DNA from: Ovis canadensis
Lineage: Eukaryota; Chordata; Mammalia; Artiodactyla; Bovidae
NCBI RefSeq assembly: GCF_042477335.2
Contig: NC_091246.1
Location: 252,158,501 to 252,222,500 of the forward strand
Length of the DNA stretch: 64,000 nucleotides
Reading direction: 5' to 3'
Shown here piece after piece: positions 23,466-34,984 of the stretch; the first letter of the stretch is position 1; every line of letters starts with the position of its first letter. Under the pieces are notes generated by a model. It saw only the letters and a list, made by a program, of their open reading frames with translations. It did not search any database and was not told where the DNA came from. The translations under genes were made by a program, and so were the position numbers.

Positions 23466-25364
23466 GAAGCCGTCAGTTCCGTCATTCAGTAGTGTCTGAC
23501 TCTTTGGGACCCCATGGCCTCCCCTGTCCATCACCAACTCCCAGAGTTTGCCCAAACTCATGTCCATCAAGTTGGTAATGCCAGCCATCTCATCTTCTGT
23601 CATCCCCTTCTCCTCCTGCCTTTAATCTTCCCCAGATCAGGGTCTTTCTAATGAGTCAGTTCTTCGCATCAGGTGGCCAAAGTATTCGGTCTTCAGCATC
23701 AGTCTTTCCAGTGAATATCCAGGACTGATTTCCTTTAGGATGGACTGGTTTGATCTCTTTGCAGTCCAAAGGACTCTCAAGAGTCTTCTCCAACACCACA
23801 GTTCAAAAGCAGCAATTCTTCAGCACTCAGCTTTCTTTATGGTCCAACTCTCACATCCATACATGACTACTGGAAAAACCATAGCCTTGACTAGATGGAC
23901 CTTTGTCGGCAGAGTAATGTCTCTGCTTTTTAATATGCTGTCTAGGCTTGTCATAGCTTTTCTTCCAAGAAGCAAGCATTTTTAAATTTCATGGCTGCAG
24001 TCACCATCTGCAGTGATTGTGGAGCCCAAGAAAATAAAGTCTGTCACTGTTTCAGTTGTTTTCCCATCTATTTCCCATGAAGTGATGGGACCAGATGCCA
24101 TGATCTTAGTTTTTGAATGTTGAGTTTTAAGCCAGCTTTTTCAATCTCCTCTTTCACTTTCATCAAGAGGCTCTTTGGTTCCTCTTCTCTTTCGGCCATT
24201 ATGGTGGTGTCCTCTGAAAATCTAAGGTTATTGCTATTTCTCCTCGCTATCTTGATTCCAGCTTGTGCTTCATCCAGCCCAGCATTTCGTATGATGTACT
24301 TTGTATATAAGTTAAACAAGCAGAGTGACAATATACAGCCTCGATGTACTCCTTTCCCCATTTGGAACCAGTCCATTGCTCCATGTCCAGTTCTAACTTG
24401 CTTCTTGACCAGCATACAGATTTCTCAGGAGGCTAAGGTGCTCTGGTATTCCCACCTCTTAAAGAATTTTCCACAGTTTGTTGATATCCCCACAGTCCAA
24501 GGCTTTAGCGTAGTCAATGAAGCAAAAGTAAATGTTTTTCTGGAATTCTCTCGCTTTTTCTATGATTGAACAGATGCTGGCAATTTGATTTCTGGTTCCT
24601 TTGCTTTTTCTAAATTGAGCTTGAATATCTGAAAGTTCTCTGTTCACATACTGCTGGAGCCTGGCTTGGAGAATTTTGAGCATTACTTTCCTAGCATGTG
24701 AGATGAGTGCAACTGTGCGGTAGTTTGAACACTCTTTGGCACTGCCTTTCTTTGGGATTGGAATGAAAACTGACCTTTTCCAGTCCTGTGGCCACTGCTG
24801 AGTTTTCCAAATTTGCTGGCATACTGAGTGCAGCACTTTCACAGCATCATCTTTCAGGATTTGAAAGAGCTCAACTGGAATTCCATCACCTCCACTAGCT
24901 TTGTTCATAGCGATGCTTCCTAAGGCCCATTTGACTTTACAATCCAGGATGTCTGGTTCTAGGTGAGTGATCACACCATTGTGGTTGTCTGGGTCATGAA
25001 GATCTTTTTTGTATAGTTCTGTGTATTCTCGCCACCTCTTCTTAATATCTTCTGCTTCTGTTAAGTCCATACCGTTTCCGCCCTTTATTGTGCCCATCTT
25101 TGCATGAAATGTTCCCCTGGTGTCTCTGATTTCCTTGAAGAGCTCTCTAGTCTTTCCATTCTGTTCTTTTCCTCTATTTCTTTGTATTGATCACTGAGGG
25201 AGGCTTTCTTATCTCTCCTTGCTATTCTTTGAAACTAGGCTTTCAGATGGATAGATCTTTCCTTTTCTCCTTGGCCTTTCGCTACTCTTTTTTTCTCATC
25301 TATTTGTAAGGCCTCCTCAGACAGCCATTTTCCCTCTTTGCATTTCTTTTTCTCGGGGATGGAA
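23466..25364 (-). mobile_element. BovB LINE, 1.9 kb, 5'-truncated
   Basis: The minus strand encodes the linker and reverse transcriptase of BovB, including HLEPDILDCKVKWALGSI and ARLQQYVNRELSDIQAQF. The catalytic YADD box is degraded to FSED (about 24210), and several frameshifts and stops are present. The 3' end abuts a small L1 3' fragment at 23395-23465. The endonuclease domain is absent. The element is inactive. Confidence 0.93.
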
Positions 25365-25487
25365 TCAGCCATATATATGCATATGTCCCTTTTCTTGGAT
25401 TTCATTCCCATTTAAGTCACCACAGAGCACTGAGTTGGGCTCTCTGTGCTATCCAGCATGGTCTCATTAGTTACCTGGTTACATATT

Positions 25488-25697
25488 GGTGGTGTTTAGT
25501 TGCTAAGTCATAGCCTACTCTTTGCAACTCCATGGACTATATCCTGCCGGGCTCCTCTGTCCCTGGGATTTCCCAGGCAAGAATACTGGAGTGAGTTGCC
25601 ATTTCCTTCTCCAGAGGATCTTCCCAACCCCGGGATCAAGCCCATGTCTCCTGCATTAGCAGGCAGATTCCTTATTGCTGCGCCACCGGGGAAGCCC
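25488..25697 (-). mobile_element. Bov-tA SINE
   Basis: A full-length minus element ending CGCCACCGGGGAAGCC. Confidence 0.92.
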
Positions 25698-25954
25698 ATT
25701 TTGCACATAGTAGGGTGTGTATGTCAATGCCAACCCCCCACTTGGTATCCCCTCTTCAGGCGAGGCCGCAGGTCCTGCCCGCTTTCACTTCTCTTTAAGA
25801 AACACTGGCTGAGCAGACCTTCAGAATGCCTTATCTCTGCACCCCATGTGAGACCAGTTACACTGAGGGCAGCTCCATAGCAAGGCGTGTGGGTTACGCA
25901 GTCGGCCCTGAGCAGGGTTTCATGGAGGCGGGGCCGTAAGTAATCTCCCCCAGG

Positions 25955-26065
25955 TTCCTACAGTGTTACCGTCTCCATTTTATCAAAATGAGAAACTGGG
26001 CTTCAGTGAAGTGGAGAAGACTTGTCAGAAGTCGTGCAGCTAGTGAATGACAGGAGCCGGATGCC
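25955..26065 (-). repeat. MIR SINE remnant
   Basis: The CTCCATTTTATCAAAATGAG region followed by the GTCGTGCAGCTAGTGAATGA box fits a minus MIR. Confidence 0.65.
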
Positions 26066-26283
26066 TAACTATAAAACCAGAGTAAACGGTTAAGCCAAGG
26101 CACGTTTATGAACTTTCACTTTCTACTTTATATATTTCTATAATACTTGAGTTGTTATACTCAATGTATGTTTTCTTCACAGTGGTTGCCCAACAACATC
26201 AAAGGTTATTTTTTAGACACTAACCTCTAATTACTTCCCTTGGTCTGACTTCAACCTCACCCAGCTACCTTCCTGATTATTAT

Positions 26284-26395
26284 TTGGCTTCCCAGGATTC
26301 TTGCTTGGAGAATTCCATGGACAAAGGAGCATGGCAGGCCACAGTCCATGGGGTCGCAAAGAGTCGGACACAGTGAGCTACCATCACTCACTCAG
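26284..26395 (+). mobile_element. Bov-tA SINE, 3' half
   Basis: Only the region from TTGGCTTCCCAGGATTCTTG to AGTCGGACACAGTGAGC remains, on the plus strand. Confidence 0.85.
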
Positions 26396-26407
26396 AGCTG
26401 GCTAGGG

Positions 26408-26632
26408 GCTTTTCAGGTGGCGCTCGTGGTACAGAATCTCTCTGCCTGCCAATGCAAGAGGCGTAAGAGAAGCAGGTTAGATCCCCGGGTCGGGAAGACC
26501 CCCTGGAGGAGGGCATGGCAGCTCACTCCAGTATTTTTGCCTGGAGATCCCATGGACATGGGAGCCTGGTGGCTACAGTCCATAGGGCCACACAGAGTTA
26601 GACATGACTGAAGCGACTTAGCCCATACACAG
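26408..26632 (+). mobile_element. Bov-tA SINE
   Basis: A plus element, from CTTTTCAGGTGGCGCTCG to GAAGCGACTTAGCCC. It lies 12 bases after another partial copy. Confidence 0.92.
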
Positions 26633-26639
26633 GGCTGGC

Positions 26640-27794
26640 TAGCAGAGAGGGGGCGTCACCGGCCAAGCTGACTGAATTGTGCTGTCCACCTGATTTTCTA
26701 TTTCTTATTATAAATGAATGCAGCTCAACAGATTTCTTTCTTCTCCTATCTCAACCCTCCCTAGGGTCTAGCAAACAGAAAGGAGCTTTATATAATGCAG
26801 GTCAAAGCAGTGAAGAGACACAAGGTCTTTTGGGCACAGTAACCCACAGGCCTTGGTTCTCTTGGCCATGTACACTTTGATTGTCCGTGTCAGAAAGCAA
26901 TTAAAGGCTTCTTTTCTTCATCTATTGCTATGTTACTCAAATGACTCACCCTTACAAGGGAGAAAAAAATCCGACTCAAGCTGACTTAAGAATAAAAATC
27001 CAGGTGGATTTTATCGGTTATTATAACAACTAAAAAAAAAAAAAAATCCAAAGAGTTCTGGCTTCAGGTATGGCTAGATCTAGGCATCCAGTGTCATCAG
27101 ACCTTTTTCTGATTCTTTTCTCATCTTTCTTTTGTGCCACATGGTGTGGTCCTGGCAACTAAGGGTTCTATCCTCTAGCTTGGAAAGAGAAACTTGTCAG
27201 TCATCCCAACAAAAGTCCCAGAACTGAATCTCGTTACTTTGGCTTAGCTCACATTCTGAAGTCTGAACCACTGCTTTTAGCCAGTAGGGTGCATATGCTG
27301 ATTGGCCTGCCCTGAATGACATCGCCTCCCCACTCCTGCAGAGGGGCAAATCACACAGAATCAGAGTGGAAAGCAGCAGTTACCCCCAAAAAAAGGCCAC
27401 CCAGAAGGAGAAGTGGATGTTGGGCCTGGGGAGGGGACATGCTGGATCTGAGCCACCCTTCAACTTGATCTGGGGGAGAGGAGAGTAGAGAGAAATGACT
27501 GTCATGTCGAAGGTGAAGGAGAAGAGACGTGACGCCAGGGGGTAGAGAGTGGAGAGTGGATTTCAGAGACAGAGGCCCCGGGGGAGCCTGAGGCAGGAGA
27601 GCAGGGCCTGCCCCTTGGGGTGGGGACAGTGCTGAGTCAGAGGAGCTGGACCCTGTGGACCTCAGCAGGCGGCAGGAGCAGCGGGCCAGGTTCGTGCTTC
27701 CGGATTCAGCGTGGCTTCGGGGAGATTACTTCGAGGAAGTGGATCATGTCACCCCGCTCTCTGCTACTCAGGTCAAGGCAACAGAACCACATTT
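26640..27794. other. Non-genic stretch
   Basis: No conserved frame was seen. A 14-base A run lies at about 27032-27046. The 27380-27770 part is purine-rich and GC-moderate, with no recognised element. Confidence 0.4.
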
Positions 27795-27955
27795 TTTTCC
27801 CTAGCTTTTAACTTTTTTGTTATAGTTGGTTTATAATGTCTTGTTAGTTTCTGATGTATAGCAAAGTGATAGTTATACATATATATAATTTTTTTCTTTT
27901 TCATATGCTTTCCCATATGGGAATCATGATAGGGGGTGGGGGAGAGGTTGAGAGT
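27795..27955 (-). mobile_element. L1 3' end fragment
   Basis: GTTATAGTTGGTTTATAATG and the TGATGTATAGCAAAGTGATA box mark a minus ruminant L1 end. BovB follows within 20 bases. Confidence 0.75.
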
Positions 27956-27969
27956 TTTTGTTGTTTGCT

Positions 27970-28342
27970 TTTGAACTGTGGTGCTGGAGAAGACTTTTTC
28001 AAGTCCCTTGGACAGCAAGGAGATCAAACCAGTCAATCCTAAAAGCCATCAACCCGGAATAGTCTTTAGAAGGACTGATGCTAAAGCTGAAGCTCCAATA
28101 CTTTGGCCACCTGATGCAAAGAGATGACTCATTGGAAAAGACCCTGATGTTGGGAAAGGTTGAAGGCAAAAGGAGAAGAGGGAGGCAGAGAATGAGATGG
28201 TTAAATACTATCACTGACTCAGTGGACATGAGTTTGAGCAAACTCTGGGAGACAGTGAAGGACAAGAGAGCCTGGCATGCTGCAGTCCATGGGGTCACAA
28301 AGAGTCAGACACAACTTAGTAACTGAACAACAACAACAACAA
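27970..28342 (+). mobile_element. BovB LINE 3' fragment
   Basis: The fragment reads WCWRRL-region BovB through KSQTQLSN and ends in a (CAA) tail at 28325-28342. It lies between an L1 3' fragment and a tRNA-type SINE. Confidence 0.9.
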
Positions 28343-28349
28343 CTTGCTT

Positions 28350-28465
28350 GTTTTTACCGCACCAAGCAGCATGTGGGATCTTCGTTCCCCAACCAGGGAT
28401 CCAACCAGCAGCCCCTGCATTGGGAGGATGGAGTCTTAACCACTGGACCACCAGGGAAGTCCCAG
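28350..28465 (-). mobile_element. tRNA-Glu-type SINE
   Basis: The minus element ends AACCACTGGACCACCAGGGA. Confidence 0.9.
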
Positions 28466-28469
28466 GAAT

Positions 28470-29300
28470 CACGATTTCTTAGCCGCCACGCAGCGTGTAT
28501 CTGCCAGTCCCACATGCGTCCTGTTAACTGGAGTCAGCTGCCTGAAGGCCAATCGCCTCCACACCAGCAGACGAGCGAGACTGAGTTCCTGGACCCAAGA
28601 AGGTGGGAACCCGACCTTGCATGCTGGTAGCTCCCCGGGGTCCTGGCCCCAAGGAAGGCCCCTTGGCAGGCAGCCAGCAGGCTTGCCCTGACCACACCCC
28701 GCCTTTGCTTCCAGGCCTCCGCAGCGCCGTCCTTCCAGGGCTGTGCCGAGATGCGGGGCGATCACAGGTGAGGACTCTGTCACGAGGCTCAGCTCCAAGG
28801 AGGCCCAAATAAACAGCAGCTGTTCATGTTACTCCTGGGTCTGCAGTGTGTCTGGCACACAACAAACACACCTATTGTTAGGTCTGTGACGTGCACAGCT
28901 CAGGAATCAGGAACGGTTAACACAACTACTGCGGCTGTAAAGGAACAGATGGCCGTGACAGGTGATAAATACCAATGAGCTGTTGGGGTTTTACTGGGTT
29001 TGGCTGGGCTTTCTCCCCCTGACACTCAGAATACTTTCCCCATCACTTCTCTCTTCTTCACAAGGCGGCCTGCTTGCAAATGGGCTCAAAGCGCAAACTT
29101 TTTCCCATTGATCCTGACATCCAAAACCTTTCATGGAGATCCACTCATGGCAATGTTTTTCAAATCGGGATCCCCGCAATCCGCCTGGGTTAGAATCATG
29201 ATGACGTTTATAAATGGGGCAAATTCTGAGCTTTCCATCTGGACCTTGCTGAATCTCTGGGTCTAGGGCCCTGGAAACTTGTGTTTTGAAAGGTTCCTGG
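28470..29300. other. Non-genic stretch
   Basis: Overlapping frames on both strands at 28470-28810 reflect GC richness and show no domain. An AATAAA at about 28808 has no upstream gene that I can identify. Confidence 0.4.
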
Positions 29301-29303
29301 GAG

Positions 29304-29700
29304 GACCTCCCTGGTGGTCTAAGAATCTGCCTTCCACTGCAGCAGGCTCAGGTTCAATACCCAGTTGGCCAAGTAAAATCCTACATGTTGTGGGGCAACT
29401 AAACCCAAGCACTGCAACTAGAGAGAAAACCCACACACCGCAGCTAAGACCTGATGCCATTTGGTCACTAACTTGTGTGTCCGACTCTTTTGTGACCTTG
29501 TGGACTGTAGCCCACCAGACTCCTCTGTCCATGGGATTCTCTAGACAAGAATACTGGAGTGGGTTGCCATTTCCTCTCCAGGGGATCTTCCTGACCCAGG
29601 GATCAAACCCACGTCTCCTGCATGACAGGGAGATTCTTTACTGCTGAGCCACCAGGGAAGTCCAAGACCTGACTTAGCCCTAAATAAATGTTTTTTTAAA
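29304..29700 (+). mobile_element. tRNA-Glu-type SINE interrupted by a Bov-tA
   Basis: The plus SINE (GACCTCCCTGGTGGTCTAAG to CGCAGCTAAGACCTGA) is cut near 29454 and resumes after 29662 with AAGACCTGACTTAGCCC and an A-rich tail. The repeated AAGACCTGA is the TSD of the inner element. Confidence 0.88.
29455..29662 (-). mobile_element. Bov-tA SINE nested in a tRNA-type SINE
   Basis: A minus element, from TTGGTCACTAACTTGTGTGT to CCACCAGGGAAGTCC. Confidence 0.9.
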
Positions 29701-29899
29701 AAAGAGATTCCTGGGATGGGGTGGTGGTGGTGGTGATTCTAATATATCCTGAAGCTCACAAGAGGTAGTCCCGCGGGCAGTCATGACGCACAGGCCCCAA
29801 CAGGAAAATCCTGATTCCCGCACTGGCCCTCCCTGCCCCCATGGCCCTTCTATCAGGCAATTCAAAGTCTCCAGGTGGAGAGTTACTGATTAACCCTAG

Positions 29900-30129
29900 G
29901 TTTCAAGGAAAGAAATAATAATAACTGAAGGGACAACGTGAGCCAAGAAACAAGCTGAGCAGCCCTGGGAGAGTGGTGGCAGACGGCTCAAGACTGGAAG
30001 GAGGAGAAGGAGACTAGAGCCCGCCAGCCTGCGGCCAGACAGCCTTTGGGTCCCAGCAACACCCACCGATTTCTGCCTGTCGATGCCCAGGCCGTGAGCT
30101 GCCACGTCCTGGGGGCTCCGGTGCCCAGA
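29900..30129 (+). promoter_or_regulatory. RNF186: RNF186 5' UTR and proximal promoter region (approximate)
   Basis: This is the non-repeat sequence between the SINE pair ending near 29700 and the RNF186 start codon. It becomes GC-richer toward the ATG. I see no convincing TATA box, and the transcription start cannot be fixed from sequence. It is annotated only because a single-exon gene must have its 5' UTR here. Confidence 0.4.
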
Positions 30130-30810
30130 ATGGCCTGCCCCGAGATCCCGCAGCAGCCCCAGCCGGTCTGCCAAAAAGCCACCCCCTCCGACCCCGCAGG
30201 CTGCGCTGGAGGTCCTGGCGGCCCCACGGAGGGCGACCTGGAGTGCCTGGTGTGCCGGGAGCCCTACAGCGGCATCCGGCCGCCCAAGTTGCTGGGCTGC
30301 CAGCACGCCTTCTGCGCCGTCTGCCTGAAGCTGCTGCTGTGCGTGCAGGGCGACGCCTGGTCCATCCCCTGCCCTCTGTGCCGCAAGGTCACGACCGTCC
30401 CCGGGGGCCTCGTCTGCACCCTGCGCGACCAGGAGAACGTGCTGGCGCGGCTAGCCCGGCCGGGCCTGGAGGTGCCGCTCCGTCCTCAGGGGTTGGCGAA
30501 CCCTGTCGCCCCGCCGGCAGGGCAGCCCAGCGCTGCCGGAGAGGAGGAGCAGGACGCGGTGAGCGCCAACCGCGCGGCGGCCCGGCGCCTGGCCGCGCAC
30601 CTGCTCCTCCTGGTCCTGCTCATCGTCCTCATCCTGCCCTTCATCTACCCCGGCGTCATCCGGTGGGTGCTCAGCTTCCTCGTCACCCTGGCTCTGCTGC
30701 TGGCTCTGCTTTTCTGCTCTCACCCCGGCCAGCAGGGCGGCTGCGGGCCCACCCCCAGGACTCTCTTCTGCAGAGAGCAGAAACCCAGCGAGATCGCCTC
30801 CATCGCCTGA
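30130..30810 (+). CDS. RNF186: RNF186, RING-type membrane E3 ubiquitin ligase (single exon, 226 aa)
   Basis: An intact reading frame encodes a 226-residue protein, close to the 227 residues I recall for human RNF186. A C3HC4 RING finger is visible: C39, C42, C57, H59, C62, C65, C81 and C84. The C-terminal half has two hydrophobic segments at about 156-174 and 177-197, joined by a short FIYPG turn, and the protein ends REQKPSEIASIA. The frame is open upstream to an ATG at 30046. I chose the ATG at 30130 because it has a strong Kozak context (A at -3, G at +4) and gives the family N-terminus MACPE. From family knowledge, RNF186 is an endoplasmic-reticulum E3 ligase of gut epithelium, linked to ER stress and ulcerative colitis risk. 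The coding region is CpG-rich and has no visible intron, as in human. Flanks are SINE-rich with no other gene within 10 kb. Codon pattern and length argue against a pseudogene. Confidence 0.96.
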   Translation: MACPEIPQQPQPVCQKATPSDPAGCAGGPGGPTEGDLECLVCREPYSGIRPPKLLGCQHAFCAVCLKLLLCVQGDAWSIPCPLCRKVTTVPGGLVCTLRDQENVLARLARPGLEVPLRPQGLANPVAPPAGQPSAAGEEEQDAVSANRAAARRLAAHLLLLVLLIVLILPFIYPGVIRWVLSFLVTLALLLALLFCSHPGQQGGCGPTPRTLFCREQKPSEIASIA

Positions 30811-31019
30811 GCGAGCTCTGACTGGGCGGAGTCGGGGGTCCCTTCCGCCTCTGCGGCCCGCTTACCATCACAGTGAACCGAGGAAGCGGTTAGGCAGCGG
30901 GCCGGCTCCCTTGGGAGAGCAAATGCCCGCTGGACTTGCCAGCCAAAGCCAGAACGGCTGTCTTGGGCCAAGAACTGTGCTTTTGGACAAGAGACTTACG
31001 CCTGCCGCGGGTACAGCAT

Positions 31020-31025
31020 AATAAA
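31020..31025 (+). terminator. RNF186: Poly(A) signal AATAAA of RNF186
   Basis: A canonical AATAAA lies 210 bases after the RNF186 stop codon, in sequence that is not part of any repeat I recognise. It implies a short 3' UTR of roughly 230 bases. The exact cleavage site is not visible. Confidence 0.75.
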
Positions 31026-31039
31026 CTCTTTGGGGCTGG

Positions 31040-32645
31040 GGAAGGAACTACTTGAAAGCGACAAAGGAAGGGGGTCTCCCGTTCCTTTTAGTCCAATGCC
31101 CCTGACTTTTCTTTCTGTACCTGGATGAGAATATTGCAAATATTAATGGTATTGGAAAACAAATAGAACTGGAACTCCTTTTCTTTTTTTTTTTTTTTGC
31201 AATTTCTCTGAGTTTTTCTTTCTTTCTTTCTGTTTGATTTTGTGTGTTTGGGTAGTTTGTTTGTTTCTGCCTGTGACATATCTTCCCTCCTGGGAAGTCA
31301 GAGCCCACAGGAAGTCCTCTCCCTGATGCTGTCTGATGCCCATCTCACCTCTCCAAAGGTCCTGGTGGCTCAGGTCTCCCACTGACCTGCTCCCAGGGAT
31401 GGAGAGGGAGAAGTTGTGCAGAGAAGTGATTCTCCTGCTGTGGCTGGGGGATGCCCACATTTGGCTGGCTGAGTTGGGGAGGAGTAGGGAGGACCCTGGT
31501 GGGTTTGGGAATTGCTCCCAGCAGCTCTACCAGGATTTCTCAGCTCCATGTCATCAGGCCCTAAAACAACAGAGAATCTCAGGGTTACAAGGACTCCCCT
31601 CCAGCGGTGGGTCCAGCTGCCCATCTGAGGCTCTCAGTCCCACACTCTTGAACCAAATCTTCACAGTCGTTGTTTTCTCTCTTATTGCATCCCGATGCCC
31701 AGTTGAGATTTTGTCATAAAAGATAAGAGGCCCCATAAATGCAACGGTCCTCTCCAATAACCCTGTCTTTCCCACCTCGCCCTGGGAGTCACAGTCATCT
31801 GAAAGGCTCTTGCGTCTTCTCTTGACCATTTCTGCTCCATAACAGAGAGGAGACTTCTGCTGGAGGGAATGACCTTCCGGGGCTTCTGGAATCGGGCACC
31901 GGCCAGAGGGACCTGTCAGGGTGCAGGGGGGTGAAAGATGGGAGATGTCGCATGATATCCTTCCAAAGACCCCGTAGTTGAGAGGCAGACTTGAAACCTC
32001 AGAAGGGCTCCTTGAGTCCAATCCGTCATCCTTCCTGGGCCCCCTTTCCTGACAATGGTTGCATGTGTGTCCTTGATCTGGGCCTTCTGGCTCTCTGAGC
32101 TTCATTTCCCCCAAAATGAGCTAGTAGGACTGGATTAGTCCTAAGTTTCCTGAAACCCAGAAGCTGAGGGCACTGCTGGGCTCCCGGACAATGAGCAAGG
32201 GTCACAGCCCCTCTGGAGTCATATACAGAAAAGTCAGGGTATAAGTCTGTATGCAATTAGCTCTTGCGATCTGCAAACAAAATCTTCCTTTTTTCTTATA
32301 AGGTGCTTTCAGGGCAACTCTGTGACGCCCTCGCTATTGGCTTTGTTAACTCCAGGTACTGGGAGGGGGCATGAGTGAGGGTGTGTGGGTGTCCCCATCC
32401 CTTTAAGCCAAGGCCAAGTGGGCCTGGAGAACACCTTGTTTCCCCAGGATGAATAAATGACAAGAATTGTTTGGCATTTCCAGAACTGGCCTGGGGCATG
32501 TACAGTTTGGGAGGGTAGCCAGTAGGTTAGGGAAAGGACGTTCTTTCCTCATTCACCTCTACTCCCATTCCACCTTGATCTTGGACCCTCCACCAAGGTT
32601 TCCATCGCTAATAACAACACCATTTCTACCAAAGCAATGGTGGAC
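31040..32645. other. Non-genic stretch downstream of RNF186
   Basis: Low-complexity T and CTTT runs lie at about 31180-31230. The minus-strand frame of 186 codons (31554-32114) and the other frames show no recognised family. No clear recent repeat was seen. Confidence 0.4.
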
Positions 32646-32647
32646 TC

Positions 32648-32865
32648 ATGCTTACTGAGTGCTTACCATGTGCCAGGTACTACATTAACTACGCTGTGTC
32701 CATTATCTAGTTGAATCTTCATGACAACTTTATGAAGAAGAGATCACCATGCCGGAGAGAAGACTGAGGATCAGAGAGCAATTCATCTGCCTAAGGTTGC
32801 TCAGCCAGCCACTGCCAGAGCTCCCTAGGAAATTAACCCAGGCTTCTTTCTGCTCCAGTATCCTG
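32648..32865 (-). repeat. MIR SINE remnant
   Basis: A near-complete minus MIR: CTTACTGAGTGCTTACCATG, then GTGCCAGGTACTACATTAAC, then the AAGACTGAGGATCAGAGAGC region. Confidence 0.88.
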
Positions 32866-32869
32866 CCTC

Positions 32870-33434
32870 CTTTGCATACAGTTCCAAAGCAACCAGGAAG
32901 CTGGTCACTGCTAGTGGGCTTGTGGGCAGAATAGGAAACTAACCTCTGGAGCCTTCAGAGAGGCCAGAGAATTCTAGCATCTATTATCTATGCTAAAGAG
33001 AAAGAACAGAAAATGATAAAATGGGCTGGCCTTCCCTACTCTTGCTGCCCAGTGCCAGCCTCCCCTGAAGGGAGCCGTGCTGGCACACAGACCCCACCAG
33101 TGTGTCCTCTGTCCTGACATTTCTGCCCCTTCGTCCTGAAGCCCCCCTGGTCCTTGAGTACCTTTCTGCTCCTGGCAGTGTGAGGAGAGAGAGCACGAGA
33201 AGCTAATGTCAGCCCAGCCTGCCCTGGAGAGAAAGAGAGGAGACAGGCGGTGGGTGCTGCCAAAGGATGTGGGTGGGAGAAGCCAGAGAGGCGGGCCGGC
33301 GCCCAAAGCCAGGCTCAGACCCAGGGTGTGGCCAGCCAGACTCACAGAACTTTTCTGAGCCGTGCTTTGCTATAAAGTAGGGAAGGGTGCCACCCACCTG
33401 CCAGGGGCTCCTTGGGCACTTAAAGTGCTGCTGG
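32870..33434. other. Non-genic stretch
   Basis: Several short frames on the minus strand overlap each other and show no domain. Confidence 0.4.
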
Positions 33435-33435
33435 A

Positions 33436-33600
33436 TGGACTTCCGCGGTGGCCTGGCGGTCTGCATTCCCAGTGCCAGGGGCCTGGGTTCACTCCCTGGT
33501 CAGGGAGCTAATACCCACATGCCACGAATAAGAGTTCGCATGTCTCAACTAAGATCTGGTGCAGCTAAATAAATAAATATACACTAAAAAAAAAAACAAA
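33436..33600 (+). mobile_element. tRNA-Glu-type SINE
   Basis: The plus element runs from GACTTCCGCGGTGGCCTGG to an A-rich tail beginning at about 33585. Confidence 0.9.
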
Positions 33601-33611
33601 CAAACAAAAAA

Positions 33612-33740
33612 AAAGCTTGTGATGGCCTGGATGGGAGGGAAGCTTGGGGGAGAATGGATACACATATATGTATGGCTGAATTACCTTTGCTGTTCACCTG
33701 AAGCTATCACAACATTGTAGTTTGTTTTTTTTTTTTAATG
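33612..33740 (+). mobile_element. L1 3' end fragment
   Basis: GAATGGATACACATATATGT and the CTTTGCTGTTCACCTGAAGC box are the end of ruminant L1 on the plus strand. Confidence 0.82.
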
Positions 33741-34004
33741 CTACTGAATGAGAATCCCATGTCCCAACAGGCTGGCTTTCTCATCAATCATTGAGCTCCT
33801 TGGGTTCCATGGGGCCTGTTCAGTGTGACAGAGAGCAGGGGCCCAGCTTTGGTAATGGGGTGGAGAAGCCCGTCCAGGGTAGGAGCATCGTCCAAAACAG
33901 GCCAATCTGGTGGCCAGCTTTATGCTTAGGTCCTCAGGATGGACAGGAATTGCAGGGAGAGGCCAAATTCCACCCCCTTCAGCCCCATCTCCCTATTCTG
34001 TGGC

Positions 34005-34130
34005 CTTAAAGTCAGACATAACCTGGCTTGAATTCTAGCTTTCTCACGCAGAAGTCACTGCACCTCGCTGCATCTGATTCCTTACCCACGAAACAGGTTT
34101 CACAGAGTTGTCTGGAAATTAGTTAAAAAA
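34005..34130 (+). repeat. MIR SINE remnant
   Basis: GTCAGACATAACCTGGCTTG and the CTTACCCACGAAACAGG region fit a plus MIR. Confidence 0.65.
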
Positions 34131-34303
34131 AAAAAATCCATGGTTGAGCATTTAGGACTGTAAGGAAGTAAAGAAGAAAGAGGGAAGACGAGGAGAAATG
34201 GATTGAGTTCTAGAAAGCCCTAACAGGAATGATGAGTACAGACTCTCTTTATTTTATTCAATCTTATTAATAAGGACATGGATTAAAACCTGGACACTAG
34301 AGG

Positions 34304-34445
34304 CCTCCCTGATGGTGCAGTGGCTGAGACTCCTCACTCCCAGTGCAGGGAACCTGCGTTCAACCCCTGGTCAAAGAACTGGATCCCACGTGCTGCAACC
34401 GAGACCTGGCTGCTATATAAAATAAATAAATATTTTTTTTAAAAA
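34304..34445 (+). mobile_element. tRNA-Glu-type SINE
   Basis: The plus element has GGCCTCCCTGATGGTGCAGT and an A/T-rich tail. Related ACACTAGA sequence flanks it. Confidence 0.9.
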
Positions 34446-34588
34446 AACAGACACTAGAATTTACCTCCTCCATTAACAAGCCTCAATATGAGCAATGTCT
34501 TGAGTAATATAAGAAAACAATCACCCCTAGTATGGTCTGTATGCACTGAGTGAAGTGTATTACATATGATATCGCATCTGCTATAAGG

Positions 34589-34975
34589 TTCGCTCCAGTT
34601 CAGGCGCTCAGCCATCTCCAGTTCTCTGTGACCCCATGGACTGCAGCACGCCAGGCCTCCCTGTCCATCACCAACTCCCGGAGTGTACTCAAACTCATGT
34701 CCGTTGAGTCGGTGATGCCATCCAACCATCTCATCCTCTGTCATCCCCTTCTCCTCCTGCCCTCAATCTTTCCCAGCATCAGGGTCTCTTCCAATGAGTT
34801 GGCTCTTTTCATCAGGTGGCCAAAGTATTGAAGCCTTAGCTTCAGCATCAGTCCTTCCAATGAATATTCAGGACTGATTTCTTTTATGATTGATTGATTT
34901 GATCTCCTTGCACTCCAAGGGACTCTCAAGCGTCTTCTCCAGCACCACAGTTCAAAAGCATCAGTTCTTCAGCGC
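34589..34975 (-). mobile_element. BovB LINE 3' fragment, TSD-bounded
   Basis: A 387-base BovB 3' end in minus orientation. An exact 12-bp TSD (TCTGCTATAAGG) lies at 34577-34588 and 34976-34987. The insertion splits sequence that includes a MIR. Confidence 0.93.
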
Positions 34976-34984
34976 TCTGCTATA

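Noticed and set aside
24459-25097. 212-codon minus frame as a gene
   Set aside because: It is the BovB linker and reverse transcriptase with a degraded catalytic box.
30243-30821. 192-codon alternate frame over RNF186
   Set aside because: It is the shifted-frame shadow of RNF186 in GC-rich DNA and lacks any motif.
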